Of a DNA stretch of 64,000 bases, positions 21,068 through 32,459 are shown in pieces. Under the pieces are notes generated by a model. That model was given only the letters and a program-made list of their open reading frames with translations, was not told the DNA's origin and did not search any database. How positions within the stretch are numbered: the first letter of the stretch is position 1; every line of letters starts with the position of its first letter. The DNA is from Wallemia ichthyophaga EXF-994 (taxonomy: Eukaryota > Basidiomycota > Wallemiomycetes > Wallemiales > Wallemiaceae), in assembly GCF_000400465.1 (NCBI RefSeq), contig NW_008806288.1:186001-250000 (forward strand). Reading direction: 5' to 3'. A program made the translations under genes and the position numbers.

Positions 21068-23152
21068 ATGTGGCTACAATCACTGAGCTGCCTTACGAGT
21101 ATATCCGACCACTTACAGACGAAATTAAAATCAGATGACAATTCAGACGCGTATCTAAAGCTGTGGATAGATTTGTTGAGGCAACTTAAAGATCTCGGAT
21201 TGGACGATAAGCAGGAAGTGCGATTGGGTACGATATCGACATTGTTCCAATCTCTGGATTTCTATGGCCATTCTCTCTCATTGCAGAGCTGGGAGGAAAT
21301 CATTTGGACCGTGATTATACCTCTGCTCGACAAGTCGCTGTCGTCTCATTGGCAAGAGTCGCTCATCTTAGCGCTGGAATCTACTGCAAATGTATTTAAG
21401 AACTACTTGCATTCAAAAATTAAGCATCTCGATTCATTCAATAGATTCTGGTCCAACTTATCAGACATCCTCACCGAGATGTTCAAAACAGCGGAATCCA
21501 AGTCAGTCAGCTTAGCTCTCAAGTCCTTCATTACAATACTGGAGGTATCTGAGAAAGGTGAAGTTAGCAGGGACGTCTATCAAGTCGGATGGAGTACCTC
21601 TCAGACTTGTTTAAGTATTATCAAATCAACCGAGGCAGTATACGCGCAGGAAAGTCTTGAGTTATTACTTAAGTTCATCAAATGCCTCTATCAATCTCAA
21701 GGCTCTTATTGGGATGATGATCGCTGCGTAGAATACATCAAGTCGATCGACTTTGTCCTCAAATACACAAACCACTCTAAAATTAGAGCTGACTTTGATA
21801 TTCTAGTGGGTTCACCTTCATCAATATTTTGAAAACCTTATTAACACGAACAGACTCCCCTCCAGAATCAGTCACTCAAGAATTTGTCAACAGTAGAGAA
21901 ACACAACGCGAGTATTACGTCGATCGTTCTCGATACTATGTCACGGTGGTCAATGTTAGCATATAATAAGGAAGCGGTGCATAATGCCAGGGTATCGTTT
22001 GTGGCATTATCCAAGCAAACCATGGCTAAATTTGCACCATTCGTCAAAGAGAATTGCATGCTTAATCAGACAGTAATTTCTAGTGGATCTCTCAATCACT
22101 CTATCAAAGTGAGTATTGCACTGGACAGCCACTCTTGGCTAACGTTGCGCAGGCACTCGGCACCCCGATGTCCATCAAATACTTGTGTCCACCTGCTAGC
22201 AAACGTGATGATAGTACTTTATGGGAAATTGCACAGGATCACTATTGCAATTATGTGCAGGTCGTGCTGGACATGTTGCAGCAGCAAAAGAGTGAGTTGT
22301 GGATGTGCGGTAAGGATGTAGCTTATTCATAACAAACAGATAGCATACGGGATGAGGATCACGCAAGTATTCTCACAAGTATGGTAAATATTATGAGTGA
22401 CAACTGTAAAGTTGATAGGTGCGTTGGATGTATGACTTTTTCTTTGTCTAATATCAGTTCAAGGCGGCTGGCGATGAATGAAAAAATCGAGCTTCAAGCA
22501 CGCTGGGAAAGACACGAGGTGAAGCTGATAAACAATTTCAAGCAGACGCTTCTGCCGCAGCTAGGTGACAAACGCATACCCCTAGCATTAACAGAAGAAC
22601 TGATCGAAACGCTCTGCAATGCAACATACCCATACCTCAATCCTGAAGACTACAATTATGGTAGTTTGATAGAGGAAATTACAAGCCCAGTGGAGAGGCT
22701 ATCGTATTATATATTTGACGTTCTTTTTCAAATCTCCCAAGAAAAACTAGGTCCAGCTGATTTAGTGGGTGTCGTACAACGATATGTTGTTGCAAGATGT
22801 ATCACATCATTCGAGCGCTACTGCTGCGATAGAAATATGCGAGGTCCTTTTCCGCTATCGAGGTTGGTGAATAGCTCATCTTCAAGACTAACCAGCTAAC
22901 GTGCACAGGTGTAGACGATACGAGATAGTCTATATTTTGAACAGTGTGTACTCGCTGCTGCTTTCGCAGAAATTGGACAAGACGTTGGTCTCACAGTTGA
23001 AACTCGCAATGGCAAAGCTGTTGGCTGTGATACACAACGATCCTTTCAATCCGCGCATAAATACACAGCCTTCCTCTATTTTCAATATTGAATCCAAGCA
23101 ATTATCACACAACATCCACCAGCTAGCATTGAATTGTTTATCGAATACATAG
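21068..23152 (+). CDS. MON2: MON2 C-terminal half only (Golgi/endosome HEAT-repeat protein)
   Basis: Five exons encode about 620 residues of helical-repeat protein matching the C-terminal region of MON2. Landmarks are WLQSLSCLTSISDHL near the start, LGLDDKQEVRLGTISTLFQS and SWEEIIWTVIIPLLDKSL, then ILTPLQNQSLKNL, APFVKE, and finally ERYCCDRNMRGPFPLSR followed by RCRRYEIVYIL. Full MON2 is about 1600 residues. The N-terminal DCB/HUS half is absent, because the NOG2 stop lies 63 bases before the only suitable ATG. MON2 scaffolds flippase and Arl1 functions in endosome-to-Golgi traffic. This could be a split gene, a truncated relic that kept its frame, or half of a gene continuing elsewhere. No internal stop was found. 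Confidence 0.75.
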
Positions 23153-23354
23153 TGTATAGTGTACATAAATTGTTATATAAGATTAATAAAAAGCTGTAAA
23201 TAGAAAGTATTAGATGAATGAATTGTGCGTTGAATGCGATCTGAGCGAATATCTTTGTCTAAACTAACTTCCTATCTAAGTCTATGCTCAAAAGTAAGAT
23301 TAGAGTGATACTTTATTTATGCTTGCTTTGCTTGATGGTGATACTCTGCTGCAC

Positions 23355-24813
23355 TCAATAAGTTCCTAACATTCGACGCTCACCCGCCTTGAGCCAATGT
23401 GACAACCACATGGGTAGCGTCTTGCCTTCGAATGAGTGAGCGTAGCTGTGCGTGCTCCTACTATAATCTTCATGTGTACCCTGAGCTGGTACGAGAATGG
23501 GGAAATTTGAAATCCACGGATGATTAATGGCATCTGTTGCCGACAACCTTCTTGCGGAAGAGTATTGAAGGAGTCGTTCAATGAGGTCGTATACAGTAGC
23601 TATGGGCTTATAATTTGGCGTGTGCATGAATGTATTGGGCACGGGATCGGGCACTTCTGGTAAATATGGGAGGTAGTTTGAAAGGTGATTCGGGATGGGT
23701 TTGTTGAAGCTTATTTTATTGTAATCAGGTAAGGTAGCATACTCCGGCCAAGTTTCATCTGTGATAGGTCCCCTCACGCTTATTATACTAGACGCTAAAC
23801 CAATTTCACCGTAGGAAGCGTCGAACAATGTCTTCCTCGACCACCGTGATTGAGGCTGAGCATTGTGAGATGAGTCTCTGCGGTTGTGAATGTCGGGCAA
23901 GCTAGGCAGAGTGATTGGAGCGTCTAATCGAGTGAGGCCACCTTGACTTGAACTTGAAATGGAGGATGAGATGGATGATGTACTGTCAGTTCTGGGCGAC
24001 GCTGGGCATGTGTAGCTACTCAAATGAGTAAAAAAGGTTGATATAGTAACGCCTAGACTCCATAAATCTGTGCTGCGCGCATCGTAGCATCTGCTACCGA
24101 ATATAAGCTCTGGCGCTCTATATGCACCCGTTGCAAGCTCAAAAAACATGCCGCCGTTCGGATGCTCATTTTCCATACCCAGACCATCCTCATAGGCAAC
24201 ACCAAAGTCAAGGAGCTTTACACAGCCATTACCATCGAGTGCAACATTGGAGGGATTGACGTCACGATGGGCTACTCCGACCTCAGACGAATGCAAGTAC
24301 TCGACGGCGAGAAGAAGCTGATAGATGATAGACCTAGCTATGTGCGTAAATGGAGAGAATGAAGGGACGAAGTCCGGGTAAGAGAGTATCATGGATAGTG
24401 GGAGCGGTTGCAGCGGTAGAGCAAGAATGTAAATTCTATCAGACTCGTAGGCATTAAGGAGGCTGATAATGTTTGGATGGTGTGTGCGGGATAGTATAAA
24501 TGACTCCCTGAGCGCATCGTGAGGCAGCCTCTTCTTGTTGATGAAGACGTTAACAGCCTTCAGGGCGATCCAGCCATTTATACCGCCGATATTGTCATTT
24601 ACTCGTCGCTGGCACCGGTAAAGCAGTCCATGTCTGCCTTCCGTCAGCGGCTCAAGAGTGTCCTTTGTTTAGTCGTGAGAAAACGACCAAGTGCGGAAAT
24701 GTACAAACCTCGTCTATAGCTAAGCCATTGCCTTTAAGAATACCCATTGCAATTAAAGTCTGTGGATTAGCATCGTTTAGATCGCTACCGGCAATCAATG
24801 ATGTTGAGCTCAT
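23355..24813 (-). CDS. CDK-activating-type Ser/Thr kinase (CAK1/CSK1-like)
   Basis: Two exons; the start is the ATG at 24813 (MSSTSLIAGSDL) and one intron ends near 24670. The glycine loop is degenerate (TEGRHGLLYR), the ATP lysine is in IALKAVN, and the catalytic loop reads HRDVNPSNVAL, with Asn in place of the usual Lys after HRD. DFGV and AYRAPEL follow. A long serine-rich insert (about 23880-24010) interrupts the C-lobe, which ends with ATDAINHPWI. The HRD-N-P variant and simple kinase-only layout resemble single-subunit CAKs, but assignment between CAK1/CSK1 and another CMGC kinase is inference. Confidence 0.7.
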
Positions 24814-24946
24814 CAGCGTGTGGGCATAACGAACAAATTGCCTTGAATTGGTGATCAAAGTGTTATTTTGCTAAGATACATTTGTATTGGCTTTACATTC
24901 TAAACTTATTCGATGCATTTAAACTCATCCGTGCCTTTCAGCGTGC

Positions 24947-26216
24947 CTATGGCTTTAGACTGCCGACGTCACACGACGAGGCTTTTCCGTCTATCATAAT
25001 CTCACTCAGTACCTTACCAGTACCTGTATGTGCGTGAGCTTAAGATTACCCATTTACGCCAAAACCCACCAACTCCAAGTGTTATTCCCCATACTGTTTC
25101 AGATATCAGTCATTGCGATAATAGAATATCAGGTAGTTACTCACCCGCATGGCCAGCTCCAATAAAGACTCCATCACTCACCTTTCCAACTATTGGAGAA
25201 TGTGATGCTGATATTGGCAAGTAGCACGCTTGTTCCTTTTCAACAGACATTGAGCTGTCGAAGTAATCCGATATCAATGCCGATTGTGATTTGAGGTCTG
25301 CGATGGCGGATTTTGATGGTACTACTTTAGACGCATCTTCGGGGAGAGGAACTGTGTCGGAAGCACCACAAATATATGCTGTGCCTTGAGGTCTGCAGTA
25401 GATCTCTGGCTCGTGGGTCGTCGTTCTCTCCTTCACCATAGTGAATAGACAGTGGTCAGTGAGTGTTTTGCCCTGGCTTGGCCTAACGATTATAGAGTGC
25501 GCTCTCTGTCCTGTCACGCTGCACTTTCTTGCTTCTGCTGGTGACAGTAGCTTCTGTGCGAGTCTGCCTGTCCATGGGCCAGCTTTGAGGCTTTAAGCAT
25601 AGAAAAAAAGCCAACTGCAATACCCACCTGCTAAGACGACATCAGTTGCAGGTATTTCAACAGAGTTACCCTCTTTCGTCTGCGCTCGAACCGAGAAGAT
25701 ATTGCCATCGTTGTCTCGATTGACCTGCTCAGCTGACGCGATTACCACATCTGCTTTACTCAGTTCAGCGAGAGTTTGAACCAGAGGTTCTGGTGTAACT
25801 TGTGCTGTGCTTGGTGGTGTACCGAGAACGCTGCACTTGTCAACGACCTTGTCACTCAGCCAATGAGCGCCCTTCTTTTTTGCATCATCCACTTTGCCTT
25901 TCTTTGGGCCAACTTGACCCATAAGGCTGAGTGCGTTGACAGGCCTGTATTCCCAGTTGTTGACACCGTCGTACTCATCGGAGAGCTGCTTGTGCAAGCT
26001 GTAGGAAAGCTCTGCGAGGCCCTCTGTATCTGGGCCATGCCAATCTTCTGCTAGAAATCCGCCTGATTTCCCAGATGCAGCTGATGCAATGGCTGTTGAT
26101 TCGACAATAGTAATCTTGTCGCTGTCTGGATTAAATTGGGAATGCTTGCTTATGTAGTATGCTGTGCTGCTGCCTATTATACCGCCGCCAATGACCACGT
26201 ACTGTCTGGCTGTCAT
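24947..26216 (-). CDS. TDA3: FAD-dependent oxidoreductase of the DAO family (TDA3-like)
   Basis: Starts at the ATG at 26216 with a Rossmann dinucleotide fold (YVVIGGGIIGSSTAYY), then an ESTAIASAASGKSGGFL flavin loop. Introns near 25590-25625, 25100-25140 and 25025-25065 join LAGG to LKAGPWTGRL, GHA to VWGITLG, and VG to TGKVLSEIM. The C-terminal FAD-contact segment is GAGHAVWGITLGVGTGK, ending in a short tail. The layout matches fungal TDA3-type proteins, linked to endosome/Golgi retrieval in yeast; the substrate is unknown. In-frame residues before 26216 rely on a non-ATG codon and are ignored. It is divergent from importin-9, with 132 bases between starts. Confidence 0.82.
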
Positions 26217-26348
26217 TTTCGTTATCTTTGGAGAAGCGAAACAAACGTCGATAAATATTTTAGGCCGACAAATCAAATATTAGCTGTCATCTCCCATCTC
26301 TCAAATATATTCCATGTTCTCGCTCTGTCTTCTCAAACTGCTACTGCG

Positions 26349-29300
26349 ATGGACTTAGCGACTGTTTTACTCGGAAGTCTGTCACCAGACACAGCGCAGA
26401 GAATGTCTGCTGAGCAGTATCTCGAGACTTCTCAGTCAGATCCAAATTTCCCGCTCGCGCTCACAGATCTCATCGGCAACGTCGACAACCCAATACACAC
26501 GCGTCAGATAAGTTGATATCTCTCGCGCCCTTTTCCAAGCTTACAAGGTAGTCCACTCAGCTGGAATTATTCTCAGAAAGTACGTCAACGAACGCTGGTC
26601 GCCTTTCTTCGTCGCGTTCAAAGGAAGTCCACCACCACCAGATGTAAGTTTGAGCTATTTGAGCTATTTCCAGGGATTACATGTTGTACTGATACTATCA
26701 CAGATCAAGGATATCATTAGGCAACGCTTGTTCTCTCTCCTCTCAACCTCACACAAGCAGATCAGAACAGCTTGCGCATACGCCTTGGCTTCTATAGCCA
26801 GCTGCGACTATCCAGAGCAATACCCCTCTCTACTTCACGATCTCGCTCAGCTTTTCCAGCAAGCTCAAAGGGATGGTGTTCACGGCGCAATGAGAGTTCT
26901 TCTCGATTTCGTCAAGGCGGATCTTACAGAGACGCAACTCGTCCCTGTCACTCAGGAGCTGCTACCACTATTGCTTCACATCCTCAAAAACCCTACATAT
27001 GCAGACAGCACGCGTGGTTTGACTGTCGCTGTCCTACGCCAGTGCGTCCTTACTCTCGAAATGGTCAAATCGACCTACCCAGATGCTGTTAAAGAGATTG
27101 TGAATAGTGTTATACCAGTGTGGATTGACGGTTTCATTGCTCTTCTCCAAGTACCGCCTCAGAAGGAAACCAGGTCCCAGTGGGGTATTAGGTTCGAGAT
27201 CATTAAGACAATCGCATCCGTCTTCTCGACTTTCAAATCACTCATCACTACAAACAACAACATTGAAAGCTTGACACGCATTTTGATAGATCATTTAGTG
27301 ACACTGTTGCCCATCTTTTACGATCGACAGGTCTATGATACCCAGTCATATGAACAACCTGAAGGCGAAGAGGAAGACGACGGTGCTGCTGTTGAAGAGC
27401 TCATCTGTCCTATTATTGACTTGTTGACTGGTTTTGCGAACAACAAACATACTAAGGGTACCATCGAACAGGCTATTCCATTGCTTGTTAAACTTTCACT
27501 CGAATGGGGTCAAATGACTGTTGAAGATGTAAGCCGTGAGTTTTCGCTCATAAGTATGCTAAGAATCCCATAGGAAGACACCTGGATCTCAGATCCGAAC
27601 GCATTTGTTGATGACGAAGACGATGAAACGGAAAATTACAGCCTAAGAATAGCCACTCATGACTTGCTGGGAGTTCTGCTCGACAGATATCCAACACCAA
27701 CTGCAAAAGTTTTGGGTCCAGTGACTGCTGAGCTGTTGTCTACGTCCCAATCTGCTTCACAAGAGGGTAAGCAGCATTGGTGGAAGCCAATCGAAGCAGC
27801 ATTGGCAGCAATTGGCAACCTTTCTAATCAGCTTGGCGATGAGGACAACGAAGCAGCTGAGCACTTTGATTTGATGGGATTGTGTCAGAGTGTCGTTATG
27901 CAATTTGTAAACGCGAACGAGTCTCCTTTCTTACAAGGCAGAGCATTTGTATTTGCCTCCAAATTTGCCGGTAACCTGCCACCTGATCTCGCAGGCGCAT
28001 TCGTTGATGCTGCTGCCGCGATGCTCAACCACAGCAATGCAGGTGTACCGGTAAAAATCAGCGCTGTGCGCGCGATTCGCAACTTTGCCAATGGACTAGA
28101 TGATGAGATAGTGGGACCAAAAGCATTGCAGATTCTGTCATCGATCGTACCCCTTCTTGCCCACACTACAGAATCGACTTTAGGATTGCTTGTTGAAGCG
28201 GTGGATAGTGTACTCGATACGCTCAACACTGAAGCTTTGACAACAGAACTCGTTGTTCAGCTATCGTCAGTTATTCTGCCAGTCTGGGAGAAGAACGTCA
28301 ATGATCCTCTACTGGCTTCGCAGTTGGATGATCTCTTTGTCACGCTTTCTGAATCAGGCTCCAAGGCCCACTCGGCGCTTGTTGGCATAGCTGTCAAACC
28401 GCTTATCGGCGCTGTTAGTCGCGCTGCACCGGGACAGCCAGGTGGGGAGGATGTTGATGCGCGCTTGTTGGCAAGTTCCGCTATTCAACTTATCAATTCT
28501 ATCGTCAGGGCTAGAAGTGAAGGTCTAGAGCCTGGTGTGATAGCCACGACTTGTCCCGCCCTCTTCAACATACTCGAGAGTGCCGATGATCGCACACTAA
28601 TGCAAGATGGTATTGAGTTGTTGACGACATATATACGCAAAGACATACAAGGGTTGTTGGAATGGAAGAGTGACTCGCTCGTTCGGATTCTCAACATCAT
28701 TGCCAAACTTCTTCAAACGGATTCAGAAGGCAGTGCACTTTTTATCGGCGATGTCGTAACACATCTCTTCCGTAACGTGTCCAAGGATATACTCGACCCA
28801 GCTCTCCCCCAACTTCTCAAAGTAATCTTAGATAGATTGGCACTGAGTAAGACATCAGCATTCACACAGAACCTAGTTATACCATTCACATACCTGATTC
28901 ATACTCGCAGAGAAGTCATTTTGGAATATCTCTCTAATACTGCCGTGCTTGATGTTAATAGTAACAGTATGGTCAGTGGATTGGAGGTTTTGTTGAGAAT
29001 GTGGTGCGATAATGCAGAAACTTTTAGGGGTTTCTGGGCCATTAGAATTAGTACTCTTGCATTAGTGGATCTGTACACTAGTCAAGATCCTCGCCTAGAT
29101 AGCGTAATGGTCAAAGGCGACCAAATTATTGATGAGTCGAATCGGAACACCATTATGACGCGTTCCAAGACCCGCAATGCGCCTATTGAATTTACGAGCA
29201 TACCCTTCCCGCTCAAAGCCATCAAATTGCTTCTTGGTGAAATACAGAATGTGGGCACGTCGGCTGCTAAGTCTAACACTGTCAAAGATGTAGATGAGGA

Positions 29301-29678
29301 TGATGATGATGATGACTGGGAAGATGACGATCCACTTGCTGGTGCTGATGATGAGATCCATTATCTTTCAGGTGGGTTTTCGTGTGGCTAAGTTGTTTTC
29401 ATCTAACTTACGCCAAACAGATCTGCTTTCACCAGGTGGTGATCTTCTCGACGATGGTGATGCAGATGCTGAAGATATGCGCGATGATCCAGACTGTCAG
29501 ATCGACATTGGGGTTTGTTTTTACAAGTCAAAGCTGGCACAACTAACACCGCTCACAGAATTACTTGTCCGACTTCTTAAGAACGGCGTACACAGCTAAC
29601 ACATTCAACACACATGATAGATGCGCACATTTGAGTGCTCAAGAACAGGCTATATTTCAACATGCCATGGTAAATTGA
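26349..29678 (+). CDS. KAP114: importin-9 / KAP114 karyopherin
   Basis: Starts MDLATVLLGSLSPDTAQRMS, the importin-beta N-terminal helix pair, followed by NPIHTRQ and ILRKYVNERWSPFF. HEAT repeats run throughout. An acidic loop (EQPEGEEEDDGA) and the late acidic insertion DEDDDDDDWEDDD are typical of the importin-9 branch. The C-terminal exon reads NYLSDFLRTAYTANTF. Importin-9/Kap114 carries histones and TBP into the nucleus. Introns lie at about 26509-26557, 26645-26703, 27529-27573, 29371-29420 and 29514-29559. The first uses a weak GTTGAT donor in my reading. About 1000 residues, family-typical. Confidence 0.9.
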
Positions 29679-29745
29679 TGTAGAAGCCTGTGTTGGTTAA
29701 TGGTTAATGGTTAATTTAATATGATCACATGACTGCAGCCGAATT

Positions 29746-31026
29746 TCAACCGTTGGTGTCATCATTGTCATCGTCCGAAGCCCGGTAATCTCTGCCTGTT
29801 CGATGACGCAGGTTGGATGGTGTGAGGCTTCTTTCGGGTGTTGATGCTGTTGGCGTTTCCACGGAGTCTTCCGATTCACTACTATCGTAGGCGTGCCATG
29901 GCGATGAAACGAATGATTCGACCGACTCTGCTGAATCGGCTGGATCGGCTGACTGTCCATCGAGCGTGGCTGATTCTGACAGTGTTTCATCGTCTATTGA
30001 TTGTTGCGCTGTTTCTTCCCCATCTTCGATTGTGTCTTGTGGTGTTTCTAATTTCTCTTCTAGCTGTTTAGGCTGACGCGTGCCACACCACACTAGCATA
30101 GCTACTGACCAGATACTGACAAAGGAGAGAGCGGTAAAAATTATGAAGGAACTTATTGGGAAAGCGACGAGTAGCCAGCTGTGAATTGCATTGTTAGCTT
30201 AACTTCCGTTCTTAACTCTCAACTCACCTCAAGCCTGCTAGACGGATATTAAAGAGAAGGGCAGCGTCATAGACGTGCAGCTCCTTTTGTGGGAGGGTAT
30301 TATTAGCTGTGCCAATCCAATCCTGTCGGCCTACTGTCACTGTCGCTGCTGTGATGGTCATCTGGCGGAGTGAGCGCGTAGATGGTTTGAGTATTTGCGT
30401 CGATAATGGTATCTTCATTGTTTGGGTATTCTTGTAGAGGATGGATGTTATCACGCTTGGATGCTGCCAAGTAAGCAGAGCCTTACGTGTTAATGTTAGT
30501 TTATATGATTTTGATCACTCCTGCACGTGACAAGTAACACGTAACACAGACACGCACTGGTTTAGAAGTAACTAGTTCGCTGCTGAACGTGTTCTCTAGC
30601 TCAAGCGTTATCATGAAATTGCCTGGGATGAATCAGACATGACACAAAGAACAACAAAGCAGCCAGCCCACCCAGATTGAGATTATTGATGCTGTTCGGT
30701 ATGTGCATCTCGAGTGTGATGTCATAGGTCTGGTCCGCAGAGACCTTTTGCGTTGGGATGCTGATTGTATCGAAAGGCACCTTGCCCACGCTGAAGGGAA
30801 TAAGCTTGGTGTTGCGATGTCGATGGATATTGGAGACGCACCCATATTGCAGATGCACAGGCACTGACCAGCCGCGTGAAGGTACAATATACCATCTAAA
30901 CGAACTGAACGACAATACAGCGCTAATTATACTGAGATACGTTATGATGAAAAACACAGCGACCCTCAACAGCCATCGAAGCAGCCGCGAGTTGAGTATT
31001 CGCGATAAAATAGCATTCGCTGTCAT
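29746..31026 (-). CDS. SEI1: seipin homologue (lipid-droplet assembly)
   Basis: Four exons. TM1 lies near the N-terminus (LLRVAVFFIITYLSIISAVL). It is followed by the seipin beta-sandwich: VPVHLQYGCVSNIH, TYDITLEMHIPNS, LNLGNFMITLELENTFSS, and LTWQHPSVITSIL. TM2 (WLLVAFPISSFIIFTALSFV) precedes an acidic, serine-rich cytosolic tail of about 100 residues. Two membrane helices around a luminal sandwich with the NLGNFM motif define seipin, which forms rings at ER-lipid droplet contacts. Introns were placed by frame: NLG/NFMI, TSKP/ALLTW and AGL/WLLV. Confidence 0.88.
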
Positions 31027-31496
31027 TTGCGGACTGCCTCGTCTTGGTGGTTGAGGTTAGAGAGACCAAGCGATGATGTCAAACTTACTATTACTAGGAT
31101 TATCGCTCAAAGCGGACTTTGAACGGACTGCCAGGTCTTATTGAAGGTTAGAGAGTTAGACGAGTGAGAAAGCTTACTAGGAGTAACGCAGAATATTTAC
31201 AGGGAAAGGCTTATACCCACCTTACTATGGCCCCCAAGACGGCGAAACGCTAGGAAAATAGGAAAGAAGTGCGCTCCCCTTTAATACCACAGCAGTGACC
31301 AAAAAGCACGTGGCTCGTGCCTTGCCTTTGTTTGTGTTTCACGAACCCGCTACTCTCGTTCCTACTCACGCGGCTAACGACGTACACGCATATGCTCAGC
31401 TAATTGTCCTCGAAGCTCTCGGTACATTTATTGATCTTAATTCTGACTGTTGGTTCTCGATTAACTTCGTTCCTAGTCAAGTGTTTACAAGCAACA
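31027..31496. other. intergenic between seipin and SCN1-like gene
   Basis: A divergent promoter region. An open frame runs in phase into the downstream gene from 31295, but it has no ATG before 31497 and no family resemblance. A short ATG frame at about 31228 (MAPKTAKR, then stop) has no donor to extend it. No RNA gene is recognised. Confidence 0.45.
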
Positions 31497-32426
31497 TGGA
31501 TATTGGAATGTTGGTCGATACGCACTGCCACCCTACTGATAGCAGTGTTGTAAACCTCAGTAAAAGTACTGCGTCTATGTATGCCATATGTGCTATGTCG
31601 ACGCATATTGAGGATCAAATTAAAGTTGAGGAGCTACACGGCGTGCATCCGGACGTTGTGAGGCCTTATTACGGTGTGTAAGGGGTGTGTGTGTAAATAA
31701 TGCTCATTCTACACAGGATTCCATCCGTGGTGGTCGCATATTTACACTTTCACGGAAGGCATAGGGAAGAAGGAGCACTATGAGGCGTTGTTCCTTAATG
31801 GTAAGAAGGAAGACATCAAGTTGCAACAGATAGACGCCTTATTAGATGCATTACCATCTCCTATCCACTTTCAGATACTGCTCGATGACGTAGAGAGAAG
31901 ACTGCAGCGTAATGCACGAGCACAGGTCGGCGAAGTAGGAATAGACAAAGTGTTCAGAGTAAAGGGTAAAGACGGCAAGTTGACGCTGCTGCAGACGTCT
32001 ATTGAGCATCAGAAACGAGTCGCTGTGGAACAAATCAAGCTGGCTAAGAAATACAATCGGGTGGTGAGTATGCACAGCGTATCAGCGACTCAAGGCAGTA
32101 TGGATATCATTAGAGACGCGGCTTATCAGAAAATAGTCCTCCATAGCTGTGGAATTGGCAAAAATGGCATAGATTACTGCCAGCGACAGTTTCCTGGTGT
32201 GCACATTGGATTCAGCACAGCAATAAACACACGCTCAATGAAAGTACTGGAAGATAGTATCGCAGTCACGCGTCTAGACAGAATACTCAGCGAGAGCGAT
32301 CTTCCTGTTGAAACAGAGTACGCGAATGCAGTTGAGTCAATTGTGGAGATAATAGCCAGAGTTAAGAATAAATCCCGCTCGGAGATTGTACACTACATCA
32401 AATCCAACTTTGATAAATTATTCTGA
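31497..32426 (+). CDS. SCN1: TatD-family metal-dependent hydrolase (SCN1-like)
   Basis: Two exons. The ATG at 31497 is followed at once by the metal-binding HxH strand (MLVDTHCHPTD). The intron (about 31677-31720) joins VRPYYG to GFHPWW, the second TatD hallmark. Later motifs are VSMHSVSA and IVLHSCGIG, with the last metal acidic in ILSESDLPVE. About 300 residues. TatD proteins are putative 3'-5' exo/endodeoxyribonucleases; S. pombe Scn1 was identified as a Cut9-interacting protein. Its stop is 33 bases before the BRR2 start. Confidence 0.85.
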
Positions 32427-32459
32427 TTACATCGCCACTCTTTACCACATACGTCCACG

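Noticed and set aside
31295-31496. In-frame upstream extension of the SCN1-like gene
   Set aside because: It begins without ATG and lacks TatD similarity; the ATG at 31497 directly precedes the conserved first strand.
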